Assembly: GCA_003175935.1 (NCBI GenBank) | Contig: PSRI01000086.1 | Span: 1 to 52,122 of the forward strand | Direction: 5' to 3' | DNA from: Bacteroidota bacterium | Lineage (GTDB): Bacteria > Bacteroidota > Bacteroidia > Chitinophagales > Chitinophagaceae | DNA length: 52,122 nt | Part shown: piece by piece, positions 26,347 through 34,868 of the stretch | Position numbering within the stretch: position 1 is the first letter of the stretch | Layout of the letters: each line of letters begins with the position of its first letter | The notes under the pieces: model-generated | Told to the model about the DNA's origin: nothing | Database searches by the model: none | What the model saw: only the letters and a program-made list of their open reading frames with translations | Made by a program: the position numbers and the translations under genes

Positions 26347-27042
26347 ATGCCAACAGTATATTTGATTCCTTGTGTAATTGCAGATGATGCGGTGGAGACG
26401 ATTCCAGCGTATGTGGTGGAGCATGTAAAAAAATGCCAGGTATTTTTCGTGGAGAATGAAAGAACAGCGCGAAGATATCTGAAGTCGATCTGGAAAGAAA
26501 TGGTGATTGATGATTACAAATGGTTCACCATTCACAAGGCAGAAGAAGATGTAAAATCAGATTTTATCACTGCTTTAAAAGAAGGTAAAAATATCGGTAT
26601 CATCAGCGAATCTGGTTGTCCGGGTATAGCAGATCCTGGGCAAATATTAATTCAGTCGGCACAGGAAATGGGCGTGCAGGTAAAACCCCTGGTTGGCCCC
26701 AGTTCCATTTTGTTGGCATTAATGGCGAGTGGCTTAAATGGTCAGACTTTCAAATTCTGCGGCTATCTTCCCATTGATAAGTTTGAAAGGAACAAAGCAT
26801 TGAAATCTCTCGAAGCAGAGTCAGCCAAATTGAGATGCACCCAAATTTTTATAGAAACGCCTTACAGAAATAATCAATTGCTGGAATCCGTTCTGCAAAA
26901 TTGTTCCGCCTCAACACGGTTATGCATAGCCGCAGATATCAGTTCGGCAAATGAATCCATTGTAACAAAATCGATAGCTCAATGGAAAAAAAATATTCCC
27001 ACTATTGGAAAGGTCCCGGCTATTTTTTTGATTCTTGCCTGA
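26347..27042 (+). CDS. RsmI-like SAM-dependent methyltransferase
   Basis: A 231-residue tetrapyrrole-methylase-fold protein related to RsmI, the 16S rRNA C1402 2'-O-methyltransferase. Shared features are ISESGCPGIADPG (RsmI has SDAGTP.ISDPG) and the VGPSSILLALMASGLNG motif. It differs from canonical RsmI: it is about 45 residues shorter, and the N-terminal loop reads YLIPCVIADDAVETIP rather than the usual LVPTPIGNL. This looks like the second RsmI-type family of Bacteroidota, whose target is not known to me. A canonical rsmI probably exists elsewhere. It is tightly coupled to the symporter gene (1-bp gap). Confidence 0.82.
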   Translation: MPTVYLIPCVIADDAVETIPAYVVEHVKKCQVFFVENERTARRYLKSIWKEMVIDDYKWFTIHKAEEDVKSDFITALKEGKNIGIISESGCPGIADPGQILIQSAQEMGVQVKPLVGPSSILLALMASGLNGQTFKFCGYLPIDKFERNKALKSLEAESAKLRCTQIFIETPYRNNQLLESVLQNCSASTRLCIAADISSANESIVTKSIAQWKKNIPTIGKVPAIFLILA

Positions 27043-27045
27043 CAA

Positions 27046-28416
27046 CTATAGGCCGTATTCACTAATGAGATAAATAATTCCTGCCATATTGATGGCTCCC
27101 AAATTAAGTTCCCTGGGACTCACTGCTTCCAACACATCGGTTTCAGCGTGGTGAACATCAAAATATCTTTGGGAATCCGGAAGTAACCCTGCAACAACGG
27201 TACCCAAAGGCTGAAGGGCTTCTATGTCTGCTTCGCCACCACCTTCAACAAAACTTTCAACACCGTATGGTTCAAACAAAGTTTGCCATTGCCAGATTTT
27301 TGCTTTTTGTGCCTGGGTACCGGAAAAGGCAAGGCCCCGGGGGGTAAAACCACCAGCATCGCTTTCCAAAGCAAAAATGAATTTCTTATCCGACGCTTTT
27401 GCCAGCTCAGCATATTTGTCTCCCCCGTGTCCTCCATTCTCCTCGTTCATAAACATAACTGCGCGTATGGTTCTCCGTGGCTTAATCCCAAGGGACCTGA
27501 AAATTCTGATCACTTCCATACTTTGAACACAACCTGTTCCATCATCATGCGCTCCCTCAGCCAAATCCCATGAATCCAGGTGACCACCAACAGTAATGAT
27601 TTCATCAGGAAAATCAGTTCCACGAATTTCACCAACCACATTATATGATTTTGCATCAGGCAACATTTGGCAACTGGTGCGGACAAAAAGTTTAGTGACC
27701 ATTTTTTTCTTCAGTTCCCTGCTTAAAAATTCTGCGTCATTGGTACTGAGTGCAAGTGCAGGAATTTTTGGCAGAGAATCCGCATAAACAGTAACTCCTG
27801 TGTGCGGGTGATCATCGGGGTTAGACGCAAGAGAACGAATCACAATAGCTTTTGCACCATATTTCGCAGCGATGGATGGTCCGGCTACACGATATCCAAT
27901 TGCATCTCCATAAGCTCTGAAAGTATTTATGAAAAGGGAATTCATGGGGTAATTGAAAAACACAATTTTGCCCTCAACCACTTTTCTGCCTAATTGTTCA
28001 AGCTCTGCAAAAGATTTTACTTCTATAACAGGTGCGGTGATACCAGCTGCAGGCGTTGCTATAGAATTACCAAGCGCAACAGCTTTGAGGACCTTGCTGG
28101 TTCCATTTGCGTAAATTAGTTTAGTCTCTTCCTTTTTTCCTCTCACCCAATGTGGCACCATACATTCCTGGAGATATACAGTGTCGGCACCCATTTCCTT
28201 CATGATCTTAGCTGTTTGCTCCACGGCTTTTTGGGCTTGTGGTGAACCTGATAACCTTGGACCCACCTGCTTACATAGTACTCTCAGATTTTTGTATGCA
28301 GTCCCATTCTGCATAACATCATCTGAAATCTTTTTTATCATGAGCGAATCTTTGTTCTGGGCGAACACCAATGTGCTGAGTAAGACCAATGAGGCTGAGA
28401 GTAGAAGCTTCTTCAT
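27046..28416 (-). CDS. Secreted M28-family zinc peptidase
   Basis: A 456-residue exported aminopeptidase or carboxypeptidase Q-like enzyme with a signal peptide ending in VFAQ at residue 20. A protease-associated-like insertion lies at about 120-245. The M28 metal site is visible as VGGHLDSWD (H279, D281), GAHDDGTG (D291 or D292), MNEENGGHG (E325 and E326), a later ESDAGG, and a C-terminal histidine in HHAETD. The length and order resemble plasma glutamate carboxypeptidase-type M28 enzymes. It follows a small membrane-protein gene by 23 bp and converges with the RsmI-like gene (3-bp gap). Confidence 0.92.
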   Translation of the reverse strand: MKKLLLSASLVLLSTLVFAQNKDSLMIKKISDDVMQNGTAYKNLRVLCKQVGPRLSGSPQAQKAVEQTAKIMKEMGADTVYLQECMVPHWVRGKKEETKLIYANGTSKVLKAVALGNSIATPAAGITAPVIEVKSFAELEQLGRKVVEGKIVFFNYPMNSLFINTFRAYGDAIGYRVAGPSIAAKYGAKAIVIRSLASNPDDHPHTGVTVYADSLPKIPALALSTNDAEFLSRELKKKMVTKLFVRTSCQMLPDAKSYNVVGEIRGTDFPDEIITVGGHLDSWDLAEGAHDDGTGCVQSMEVIRIFRSLGIKPRRTIRAVMFMNEENGGHGGDKYAELAKASDKKFIFALESDAGGFTPRGLAFSGTQAQKAKIWQWQTLFEPYGVESFVEGGGEADIEALQPLGTVVAGLLPDSQRYFDVHHAETDVLEAVSPRELNLGAINMAGIIYLISEYGL

Positions 28417-28439
28417 ATTAAAATTTGGTTACTGAAATC

Positions 28440-28823
28440 TTATCTTAATCCAATAGGTTCTTTCATTGAAATAATACTGTCAACTATAAATTTGGTATAT
28501 CCCCGCCAGGGCAGTGCACCTAAATATTCCTTATAGTGCAGGTCAAATACTTTTCCTGAGTTCGACATTAATGTGTCCGCAATACTTTCTTTTACAACTG
28601 AAAATTCGAAATCATAAGACTGGACAGTATTCGGGGCTTTGGATCTAAGTCCCGACTGGATTAATTTCCCTTCGTAGGTCTTAAAAATATATCCTTTTTT
28701 AACTAAATAATTTAATTCGCCGGATTTAACACCATAACCCAATACAAAATAGAATTTGTAGTACAGCAGGCCAAGACCAATCAAAATCAGGCTGAGAACA
28801 ATGATCCAGATAGTTTTGCGCAT
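28440..28823 (-). CDS. Small single-pass membrane protein, function unknown
   Basis: A 127-residue protein with one hydrophobic helix (about 5-25) and a soluble tail facing the periplasm by the positive-inside rule. The tail holds GELNYLVKKGYIFKTYEGKLIQSGL and a C-terminal LGALPWRGYTKFIV segment. I do not recognise the family with certainty; similar short proteins are conserved in Bacteroidota. It precedes the M28 peptidase by 23 bp. A TACATTTG box (28852-28859, minus strand) lies 28 nt before its start. Confidence 0.6.
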   Translation of the reverse strand: MRKTIWIIVLSLILIGLGLLYYKFYFVLGYGVKSGELNYLVKKGYIFKTYEGKLIQSGLRSKAPNTVQSYDFEFSVVKESIADTLMSNSGKVFDLHYKEYLGALPWRGYTKFIVDSIISMKEPIGLR

Positions 28824-28939
28824 AGACTTGTTTTTAGCGTTACCAAATTACCAAATGTAGGCCAAACGGCCATGTAAGTGGAACGGTTCATAGTTATTAA
28901 TCTTTAACTTCGCTTATTCTTTTAAAAGCAGAATGCCGT

Positions 28940-30076
28940 ATGAATATTGGAATCGTTTGTTATCCTACGTTCGGAGGAAGTGGAGTGCTCGCAACTGAAC
29001 TGGGAAAAGCACTTGCAGATAAAGGCCATAATGTTCATTTTATCACCTACCAGCAACCTGTTCGGTTAACCGGATTCAGCGCGAATATATTTTATCATGA
29101 AGTAAGAGTACCTACATACCCCTTATTCGATTATCCTCCTTATGAGGCCGCTCTTGCCAGCACTATGGTTGATGTTGTGAAAAACAATAATGTGGACCTT
29201 CTTCATGTGCACTATGCAATTCCGCATGCTGCTGCAGCATACATGGCTAAAAAAATATTACTGAAAGAAAATAAGAATATTCCTGTTATTACAACCCTGC
29301 ATGGCACGGATATTACCCTGGTTGGAAGGGATAAGACCTACGCTCCCGTAGTTGCATTTTCCATTAACCAGAGCGATGCCATTACAGCCGTATCCAGAAA
29401 CCTTAAGGAAGAGACTTATAAGATTTTTGATATTGAAAAAGAGATTGAAGTCATTTACAATTTCGTCGATATTAAGAGGTTCGCACGCAAACCGATAGAC
29501 GCATTTAAAAAAGTAATCGCACCTAATGGCGAACGCATCATTTTGCATGCGTCCAATTTTAGAAAAATAAAGCGGATACCTGATGTGATTCGTATTTTCA
29601 AAATCATCAATGAAAGTATTCCTTCAAAACTCTTACTTGTTGGCGATGGACCAGAAAGACCAATGGCAGAAGATCTTTGCAGGGAGCTTGATTTGTGTGA
29701 TGATATGCGATTTGTAGGCAAGCAACAAGACATGGAAGAAATTTTCGCTATAGCAGACCTTTTCCTTCTGCCTTCTGAATATGAAAGCTTCGGATTATCT
29801 GCTCTTGAAGCCATGGCGGGTGGCTCACCTGTAGTTGCTTCTAACGCAGGAGGACTACCCGAAATCATCCGGCAGGGAGAAAATGGATATATGAGTGCAG
29901 TAGGCAATCTGCATCAGATGGCCCAATATGCCCTGGAAATTTTGAAGGATGAGGATATTTACCAGCAATTCAGAGTGAGCGCAAAAAAACAAGCGGAACG
30001 ATTTGACATCCATCATATCGTACCGCAGTATGAAAAATTATACGAAAAATGTCTTCAGGCTTTTAGCGTGGTTTGA
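28940..30076 (+). CDS. bshA: N-acetyl-alpha-D-glucosaminyl L-malate synthase (bacillithiol)
   Basis: A 378-residue GT4-family glycosyltransferase. The N-terminus MNIGIVCYPTFGGSGVLATELG, then HFITYQQPVR, PLFDYPPYEAAL, HVHYAIPHA, TTLHGTDITLVG and the C-terminal ESFGLSALEAMAGGSPVVAS match BshA, which joins UDP-GlcNAc to L-malate in the first step of bacillithiol synthesis. The later genes (bshB, bshC) are not in the window. Its 3' end overlaps the convergent EnvC-like gene by 14 bp. Confidence 0.95.
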   Translation: MNIGIVCYPTFGGSGVLATELGKALADKGHNVHFITYQQPVRLTGFSANIFYHEVRVPTYPLFDYPPYEAALASTMVDVVKNNNVDLLHVHYAIPHAAAAYMAKKILLKENKNIPVITTLHGTDITLVGRDKTYAPVVAFSINQSDAITAVSRNLKEETYKIFDIEKEIEVIYNFVDIKRFARKPIDAFKKVIAPNGERIILHASNFRKIKRIPDVIRIFKIINESIPSKLLLVGDGPERPMAEDLCRELDLCDDMRFVGKQQDMEEIFAIADLFLLPSEYESFGLSALEAMAGGSPVVASNAGGLPEIIRQGENGYMSAVGNLHQMAQYALEILKDEDIYQQFRVSAKKQAERFDIHHIVPQYEKLYEKCLQAFSVV

Positions 30077-31370
30077 TCCAGTCTTCGGGGTTTAGGTATT
30101 TTGGGTTATTGCCCACTACTACAGTGACGACAAATAAAATTTCACCCACTCCGTCTTCGCTATCGGATTCTGCAGCTTTTCCTAATGTTTGACCAAGTTT
30201 AACCGCATCATCCTTATTTACAGATACGCCATTGAGGTTGTAGTATGTTGTGAGGTATTTACCGTGCCTGACTGTAACTGCAGCGGTTCCACCAACATCA
30301 TGCACTGACAAAACTGTTCCTTCATATACAGCTTTCACGGGAGCCCCGATATTGGTTTGCATGTAAACACCAATATTATCCTCAGTTACTTTTTCCATTC
30401 CCTCAATAGGGTGACGGCCAAATCTTCCTGTAATATTTCCTTTATCAACCGGCCATGGTAATTTTCTTCTGTTGTTTTCAAATCCAACAGACACTGCCGT
30501 AACCTCAGGTGTATTTTCCAGTTTGTTTTCTTCCCTTGGTTTCTTTGTAGCATTGGAGGTGGAAGCATTAGATTTTGAAGTTTTTGCTGCATTTGCCTTC
30601 GCCAGCGCAGCTTCTTTTCTTTCCCTTTCTTCTGCTTCCTTAATTTCGCGTTTGATTATCGCTGCAATGGAATTCTTAATACTCTTCTCAACCTTATTCT
30701 TCGCAACTAATTCTTTATTCAGTTCATTTTCCCTCGATTTAAGTTTGGCTACCACATCATCCTTTTCTTTCTTTTCTTCCTCAAGCTTTTTCATTTGGTT
30801 GCTCTGCTCGGTAAGGGTTTTTGTTTTTAGTGTTTTATTTTGAGCCAGAGACTGATTCTTTTGCGAAAGGAGTGTTTGTGTAGTATAGATGTCCTGAACT
30901 TTCTTTTCCCTGTATTCCCTGTACGATTTTAAATATTCAATCCTCTTGATCGCGTCATTAAAGCTTACTGCTGAAAACAAAAAATTCAGCATATCGTAAT
31001 TGCTCCGATTCTTATAAGCATATTCTACCGTCTTTGCATATTGGGCCTTTAAAGTATCCAGGTCCTTTTGCAAACGATATATCTCGCGATTATTAGTGAA
31101 AATATCGTCATCGATCAACCGCATTTGTTTGTTGATCGTTTCAATAACAGCATCACGTTTCCTGATCAGGCTCTGAATTCGTGCCAGCTGACCAAGACTC
31201 TCTTTTTTATTTTTCTTGACTTCGCCCTGGGATTTTTTAAGTTCTTCGATTTCCTGCTGGATTTGTACTCTTTGTTTTTCCAGTTCCTCTTTTGTAGGCT
31301 GTTGTGCCCGGGCAGGGAGACAGATCCCAATGAAAAAAGCACCAATTAGAGAGATAATTAATTTCCGCAT
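30063..31370 (-). CDS. EnvC-like protein with degenerate LytM/M23 domain
   Basis: A 435-residue exported protein. A signal peptide (to about residue 22) is followed by long coiled coils (about 25-115 and 165-265), a charged low-complexity linker (about 265-300) and a C-terminal LytM-type domain (about 305-435). The zinc-binding residues of active M23 peptidases are not seen: the HxxxD position reads NIGVYMQT and the HxH strand reads TTYYNLNG. This matches EnvC/NlpD-type proteins, which activate amidases instead of cutting peptidoglycan. A role in cell division or envelope remodelling is likely. A DUF4292 lipoprotein gene lies 93 bp upstream on the same strand. Confidence 0.85.
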   Translation of the reverse strand: MRKLIISLIGAFFIGICLPARAQQPTKEELEKQRVQIQQEIEELKKSQGEVKKNKKESLGQLARIQSLIRKRDAVIETINKQMRLIDDDIFTNNREIYRLQKDLDTLKAQYAKTVEYAYKNRSNYDMLNFLFSAVSFNDAIKRIEYLKSYREYREKKVQDIYTTQTLLSQKNQSLAQNKTLKTKTLTEQSNQMKKLEEEKKEKDDVVAKLKSRENELNKELVAKNKVEKSIKNSIAAIIKREIKEAEERERKEAALAKANAAKTSKSNASTSNATKKPREENKLENTPEVTAVSVGFENNRRKLPWPVDKGNITGRFGRHPIEGMEKVTEDNIGVYMQTNIGAPVKAVYEGTVLSVHDVGGTAAVTVRHGKYLTTYYNLNGVSVNKDDAVKLGQTLGKAAESDSEDGVGEILFVVTVVVGNNPKYLNPEDWIKPR

Positions 31371-31463
31371 GATAGGACTTTGTCAGGTTGTTCAATACAT
31401 CGAATCAGGATATTTGGATTTAACGGCCGGCCTCCCGGTAGATTGTACTATATTCTGTTAAAA

Positions 31464-32282
31464 TTATTTTCGCTTATAGTTGTGTGGTACCACGAAGTTG
31501 TAAGTTAGGTCCTTGTCAAAGTCCACAGACTTAAAATCCATGTCCACATCCAGCTTGGTTTTCTCTGCAATCGTAATTTTTCTATTGGTAGAAAACAGTT
31601 TTCCACTCAAAACCGCATAATCTTCGTAAGTGAAATCTGCCGTTCGGTTTCTGATCACGTCCACGTCATCAAGCTTACTATGCAAAATAGCAAAATCAGA
31701 TTTTCGTGCTGTTATTAAATGCTTAAAATAATTTCCAAGCGTAGATAAAGAAACTGACTCTTCGGTTTCTTTATAACTCAACACATTTGAACTGTCCAGG
31801 TAAACCGGGTTCCCCAAAATCAAATCCTGCAGCGTATAAAAATCGATTGGTAATTGCGCAATTTCCTTAAGGTAAGCGAGGGACTTATACTCGATGGTTT
31901 TGCCGAGTTTGTCCATGATGTAAATGCTATCCGGACGAATCAAAACCCTGAATGCTTCAATTCCAAGAGCGGCATTGATGGATATCCAGATGATACTGTC
32001 TTTTCGCATCCGGATAAAAGCATTGAAGTCGTAGTTTCTTTGTTTACTATCGGTATAGTCAACTTTTACTTTAGCATTAAAAGTTTTGAAGTCGATGTGA
32101 TTCGCTTTTATTTTTTGAAAGGCTGTATGAACAAGTAAAGCAGAATCGTTTTCCCGTGGATTTATTACCACGGTAACTGTGGTGTCTTTCTTGGTCATGG
32201 CCGCCTGAATTTTTTTGGAAGTGCGACAACTGAATAGGAAACTGCCAAGAACCAATAATAAAAGCAGGTGCTTAATATTCAT
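31464..32282 (-). CDS. DUF4292 lipoprotein (LolB-like fold)
   Basis: A 272-residue predicted lipoprotein with the lipobox LFSC (C19). The body has alternating beta strands with the segment HIDFKTFNAKVKVDYTDSK, RMRKDSIIWISINAALGIEAFRVLI and PDSIYIMDKLGK, the typical DUF4292 pattern related to LolA/LolB folds. It lies directly upstream of the EnvC-like gene and 17 bp downstream of dut, in an order I recall from other Bacteroidota (often with a TPR gene between, absent here). It may move lipoproteins or lipids in the envelope. Confidence 0.85.
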   Translation of the reverse strand: MNIKHLLLLLVLGSFLFSCRTSKKIQAAMTKKDTTVTVVINPRENDSALLVHTAFQKIKANHIDFKTFNAKVKVDYTDSKQRNYDFNAFIRMRKDSIIWISINAALGIEAFRVLIRPDSIYIMDKLGKTIEYKSLAYLKEIAQLPIDFYTLQDLILGNPVYLDSSNVLSYKETEESVSLSTLGNYFKHLITARKSDFAILHSKLDDVDVIRNRTADFTYEDYAVLSGKLFSTNRKITIAEKTKLDVDMDFKSVDFDKDLTYNFVVPHNYKRK

Positions 32283-32299
32283 GCAACCGGTTTGATCGA

Positions 32300-32743
32300 T
32301 TAATTTTTCCCTGTATGACCGAATCCTCCCTCATTTCTCAACGTTCCACTCAATGATCCGGTTTCAATCCAAATTCCTTTTTCAATTTTTTGAATCACCA
32401 TTTGTGCAATTCTTTCTCCCGAATGAATAGTCTGTATTTCATTCGAAAGATTAATCAGAATCACTTTGATCTCTCCTCTATAATCTGCATCAATCGTGCC
32501 GGGGGTATTGAGGCAGGTGATCCCCTGTTTAATGGCAAGGCCACTTCTCGGTCTAACCTGTGCTTCATATCCTTCAGGCAACTCGATGAAAAGTCCGGTT
32601 GGCACCAGGCATCGCTCCATTGGCTTGAGCATAATCGGGTCAACCAGAAAAGATTTGATATCCATACCTGAAGATCCTTCTGTAGCATAAGAAGGCAGCG
32701 GATTATTGGAATGATTGATGATTTTTATGCGAACATTTGGCAT
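32300..32743 (-). CDS. dut: Deoxyuridine triphosphate nucleotidohydrolase
   Basis: A 147-residue dUTPase that hydrolyses dUTP to dUMP. All five motifs are present: [47 protein letters not shown] and [10 protein letters not shown] chose the ATG at 32743; the longer frame to 32869 only translates the heptad repeat and adds 42 residues with no family support. TATTTTTG stands 5 nt before this ATG, predicting a leaderless mRNA. It probably starts the transcript dut - DUF4292 - EnvC-like. Confidence 0.95.
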   Translation of the reverse strand: MPNVRIKIINHSNNPLPSYATEGSSGMDIKSFLVDPIMLKPMERCLVPTGLFIELPEGYEAQVRPRSGLAIKQGITCLNTPGTIDADYRGEIKVILINLSNEIQTIHSGERIAQMVIQKIEKGIWIETGSLSGTLRNEGGFGHTGKN

Positions 32744-32748
32744 GGAAA

Positions 32749-32756
32749 CAAAAATA
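32749..32756 (-). promoter_or_regulatory. -7 box (TATTTTTG) of dut, leaderless spacing
   Basis: The minus strand reads TATTTTTG, then 5 nt, then the dut ATG. As at ubiE, the heptad repeat lies directly upstream and no TTG -33 element is present. Confidence 0.45.
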
Positions 32757-33137
32757 AGGATTAAGTTGAAAGTTGAACGTTGAAGGTTGAAGGTTTGTTG
32801 AATGTTTAAGGTTGAAGGTTTGTTCGAAGTTACACGTTTAAAGTTCAGGGTTAAGAGTTCAGAGTTCAAGGTTAAGAGTTCAGCGTTTAGAGTTCAGCGT
32901 TCAGTGTTTAGCGTTTAGAGTTCAGAGGTTAGCGTTTAGAGTTTAGATGTAATCTGTAATCGCTACTACTTGATCTGACAGTCCAGGGTTCAATGAACCT
33001 GTCTAAGTACTAAGTACTCTATACTAAGTACTTTGATTTTTTATCTAGGTACTCGGTACTAGGTACTTGGTACTTTCCAATGGGTTTTTATTGCGCATGA
33101 TTTAGTCTAAGTACTAAGTACTTTATACTAAGTACTA
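32757..33137 (-). repeat. Composite heptad repeat, copy D (largest)
   Basis: This fills the 391-bp gap between ispF and dut, both on the minus strand. Reading outward from the ispF stop codon, which lies inside the first unit: ten GTAC motifs in three blocks with TTAGAC junctions, then TACATCT-type units, about fifteen CTGAACn/CTAAACn units, then TTCAACC-type units up to the dut -7 box. A 32-bp block (33001-33032) is duplicated at 33105-33136 with one mismatch. The 7-bp period persists through changes of unit sequence. Confidence 0.8.
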
Positions 33138-33614
33138 TCTGCTTTCCAGGAGAACGGTAGCATATGCCATGAGTCCTTCTTCTCTTCCCACAAATCCCAT
33201 TCTTTCTGTTGTTGTGGCTTTGATGGAGATATCCTTTGGGTTCAGATGAAGAATTTCAGCAATTGCTTTTTGCATTTCGGGCACATAGGGTTTTATCTTG
33301 GGAACTTCCAGGCAAAGCGTTGTGTCAAGATTCACGATATCATATCCTTCTTTAGAAATCATTTCATAACATTTCGACAAGAGAATTTTACTGTCGATAT
33401 TTTTGAATTCTGCTTTTGTATTGGGGAAATGAATACCTATGTCGCCAAGATTTGCTGCACCCAGCAATGAATCACAAATAGCATGTAGAAGAACATCGGC
33501 ATCACTGTGGCCCAGTGAACCCTTATGATGTGGAATTTTTATACCTCCAATCCACAGATCTCTTCCCTCTACCAGTTGATGAAAATCCACCCCTGAACCA
33601 ATTCTGTATGCCAT
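33135..33614 (-). CDS. ispF: 2-C-methyl-D-erythritol 2,4-cyclodiphosphate synthase
   Basis: A 159-residue enzyme of the MEP isoprenoid pathway. Evidence: RIGSGVDFHQLVEGRDLWIGG (metal ligands D and H in the DxH motif), GSLGHSDADVLLHAICDSLLGA, DIGIHFP, and C-terminal TTTERMGFVGREEGLMAYA. The length is standard. Its TAG stop codon is formed by a unit of heptad repeat D. A terminator for the upstream porV gene lies just before it (33632-33659), so it is probably transcribed separately. Confidence 0.96.
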   Translation of the reverse strand: MAYRIGSGVDFHQLVEGRDLWIGGIKIPHHKGSLGHSDADVLLHAICDSLLGAANLGDIGIHFPNTKAEFKNIDSKILLSKCYEMISKEGYDIVNLDTTLCLEVPKIKPYVPEMQKAIAEILHLNPKDISIKATTTERMGFVGREEGLMAYATVLLESR

Positions 33615-33631
33615 TGATTTTTTTTGCTAAA

Positions 33632-33659
33632 ATAAAAAACCTCTCAGGATTCTGAGAGG
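33632..33659 (-). terminator. Intrinsic terminator of porV
   Basis: CCTCTCAG (33640-33647) and CTGAGAGG (33652-33659) form a perfect 8-bp stem with a 4-nt loop. On the minus strand it is followed by TTTTTTATT, and it lies about 42 nt past the porV stop codon. Confidence 0.85.
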
Positions 33660-33701
33660 CTTTTGGAAATATAGGTCGATATCTTTAAAATCAACAGGTA
33701 A

Positions 33702-34868
33702 TTATTTTGAGCTTGAATTCTCTGCACCGTTAATATCAAATATCAAGCTGAAACGAAGTGTATTTGAAAGTGGGTTGCGGTTCACACCATTTCCCGAAGG
33801 AATGAGGTAAGAAAAATTCAGTCCGAGCATGTTGTATTTTAATCCAACACCCATGGTGAAATATTTTCTGTTCCCCTTGGATTTATCTTCATAATAGTAA
33901 CCACCGCGAACTGCAAACTGATCGTTGTACCAGTATTCGGCACCGAAAGAAAAAGCAAGTTCTTTCAGATCATCTCCGTCGGCAAATGAGCTAAACCATG
34001 ATCCAACCACACCTTTGCTTCTATAATCAGCAATTGCTGCAGAATCTTTTGAATAATCCCCGGTAGAAGTTGGAGGTGTTGGCACCATCAGCTTATTGAT
34101 CTCGAGGTTCATTGTGAATTTATTCACTTCATTGAACACCCATGTATGTCCTGCACCAATACTAAAGTTTGCAGGGAGATAATCTTTTTGAGTTGCGTCA
34201 TCAGTATATCCAATCTTCGATCCGAGGTTAGTCATGGCTACACCGAAATTCCAACCCTGACCGCTTTCATTATATTTTTGATAGAACAATCCGATATCAC
34301 CAGCTACTGCATTACCTGCCTTGTAAGAAACACCATTCACCGCAGCGCCACCAGCAAGATTTGAATTAATATATCTGAGTGCAACACCAAGAGAAAGTAC
34401 ATCTGAAAGTTTTCTTGAATAGCCCACGTCTACGCCAAGTTCACGAGGACGAAAAGAATTGAGATCATTACCCAATGCATCCGTGAACTGGATATTACCC
34501 AAACTAAAATATCTTAATGAAGCAGAAATTACCTGCTGATCATCCAATTTATAATAACCTGCAAGTGATGCAAGATAAACGTCAGTTAGTCCGAGGTCTT
34601 TAAGCCAGGGCGTATAGGTGAGAGAAATTCCTCCGGGATTTTTATTGAATGGGTATTTCGCCACATTATAAAATTGGGAGTTGGCATCAGCAGACGTTGC
34701 AGTACCTACGTCACCCATACCTCCCGCCCTTGCATCGGGAGAGATCCTCAAAAAAGGAACAGCAGTCGTAACTACGTTTATAGGTTCAGCAGACTGGCCA
34801 TACCCTGCCACAACAAAACTCATAAGCGCCAGGCTTGTGATTGCAAACCTCTGTATTGATCTTTTCAT
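33702..34868 (-). CDS. porV: Type IX secretion outer-membrane protein PorV
   Basis: A 388-residue FadL-like beta barrel that in known type IX systems carries cargo from the translocon to the PorU attachment complex. Evidence: a signal peptide ending in GYGQ, then NVVTTAVPFLRISPDARAGGMGD, NVAKYPF, GISLTYTPWLKDLGLTD and ASLRYFSLGNIQF, and a C-terminal LGLNFSYLIPSG segment, all typical PorV blocks. It diverges from gldJ across 609 bp. In F. johnsoniae porV and porU stand beside gldJ; here porU is not in the window. Confidence 0.93.
   Translation of the reverse strand: MKRSIQRFAITSLALMSFVVAGYGQSAEPINVVTTAVPFLRISPDARAGGMGDVGTATSADANSQFYNVAKYPFNKNPGGISLTYTPWLKDLGLTDVYLASLAGYYKLDDQQVISASLRYFSLGNIQFTDALGNDLNSFRPRELGVDVGYSRKLSDVLSLGVALRYINSNLAGGAAVNGVSYKAGNAVAGDIGLFYQKYNESGQGWNFGVAMTNLGSKIGYTDDATQKDYLPANFSIGAGHTWVFNEVNKFTMNLEINKLMVPTPPTSTGDYSKDSAAIADYRSKGVVGSWFSSFADGDDLKELAFSFGAEYWYNDQFAVRGGYYYEDKSKGNRKYFTMGVGLKYNMLGLNFSYLIPSGNGVNRNPLSNTLRFSLIFDINGAENSSSK

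Noticed and set aside
30472-30843. A 123-residue ORF antisense to the EnvC-like gene, rich in S and F
   Set aside because: It is the shadow of the K/E-rich coiled coil and linker on the other strand.
32744-32869. An N-terminal extension of dut by 42 residues
   Set aside because: It only translates the heptad repeat; the family opening and the -7 box support the ATG at 32743.
16074-33137. The heptad tracts as CRISPR arrays
   Set aside because: Units are 7 bp without spacers and there are no cas genes.
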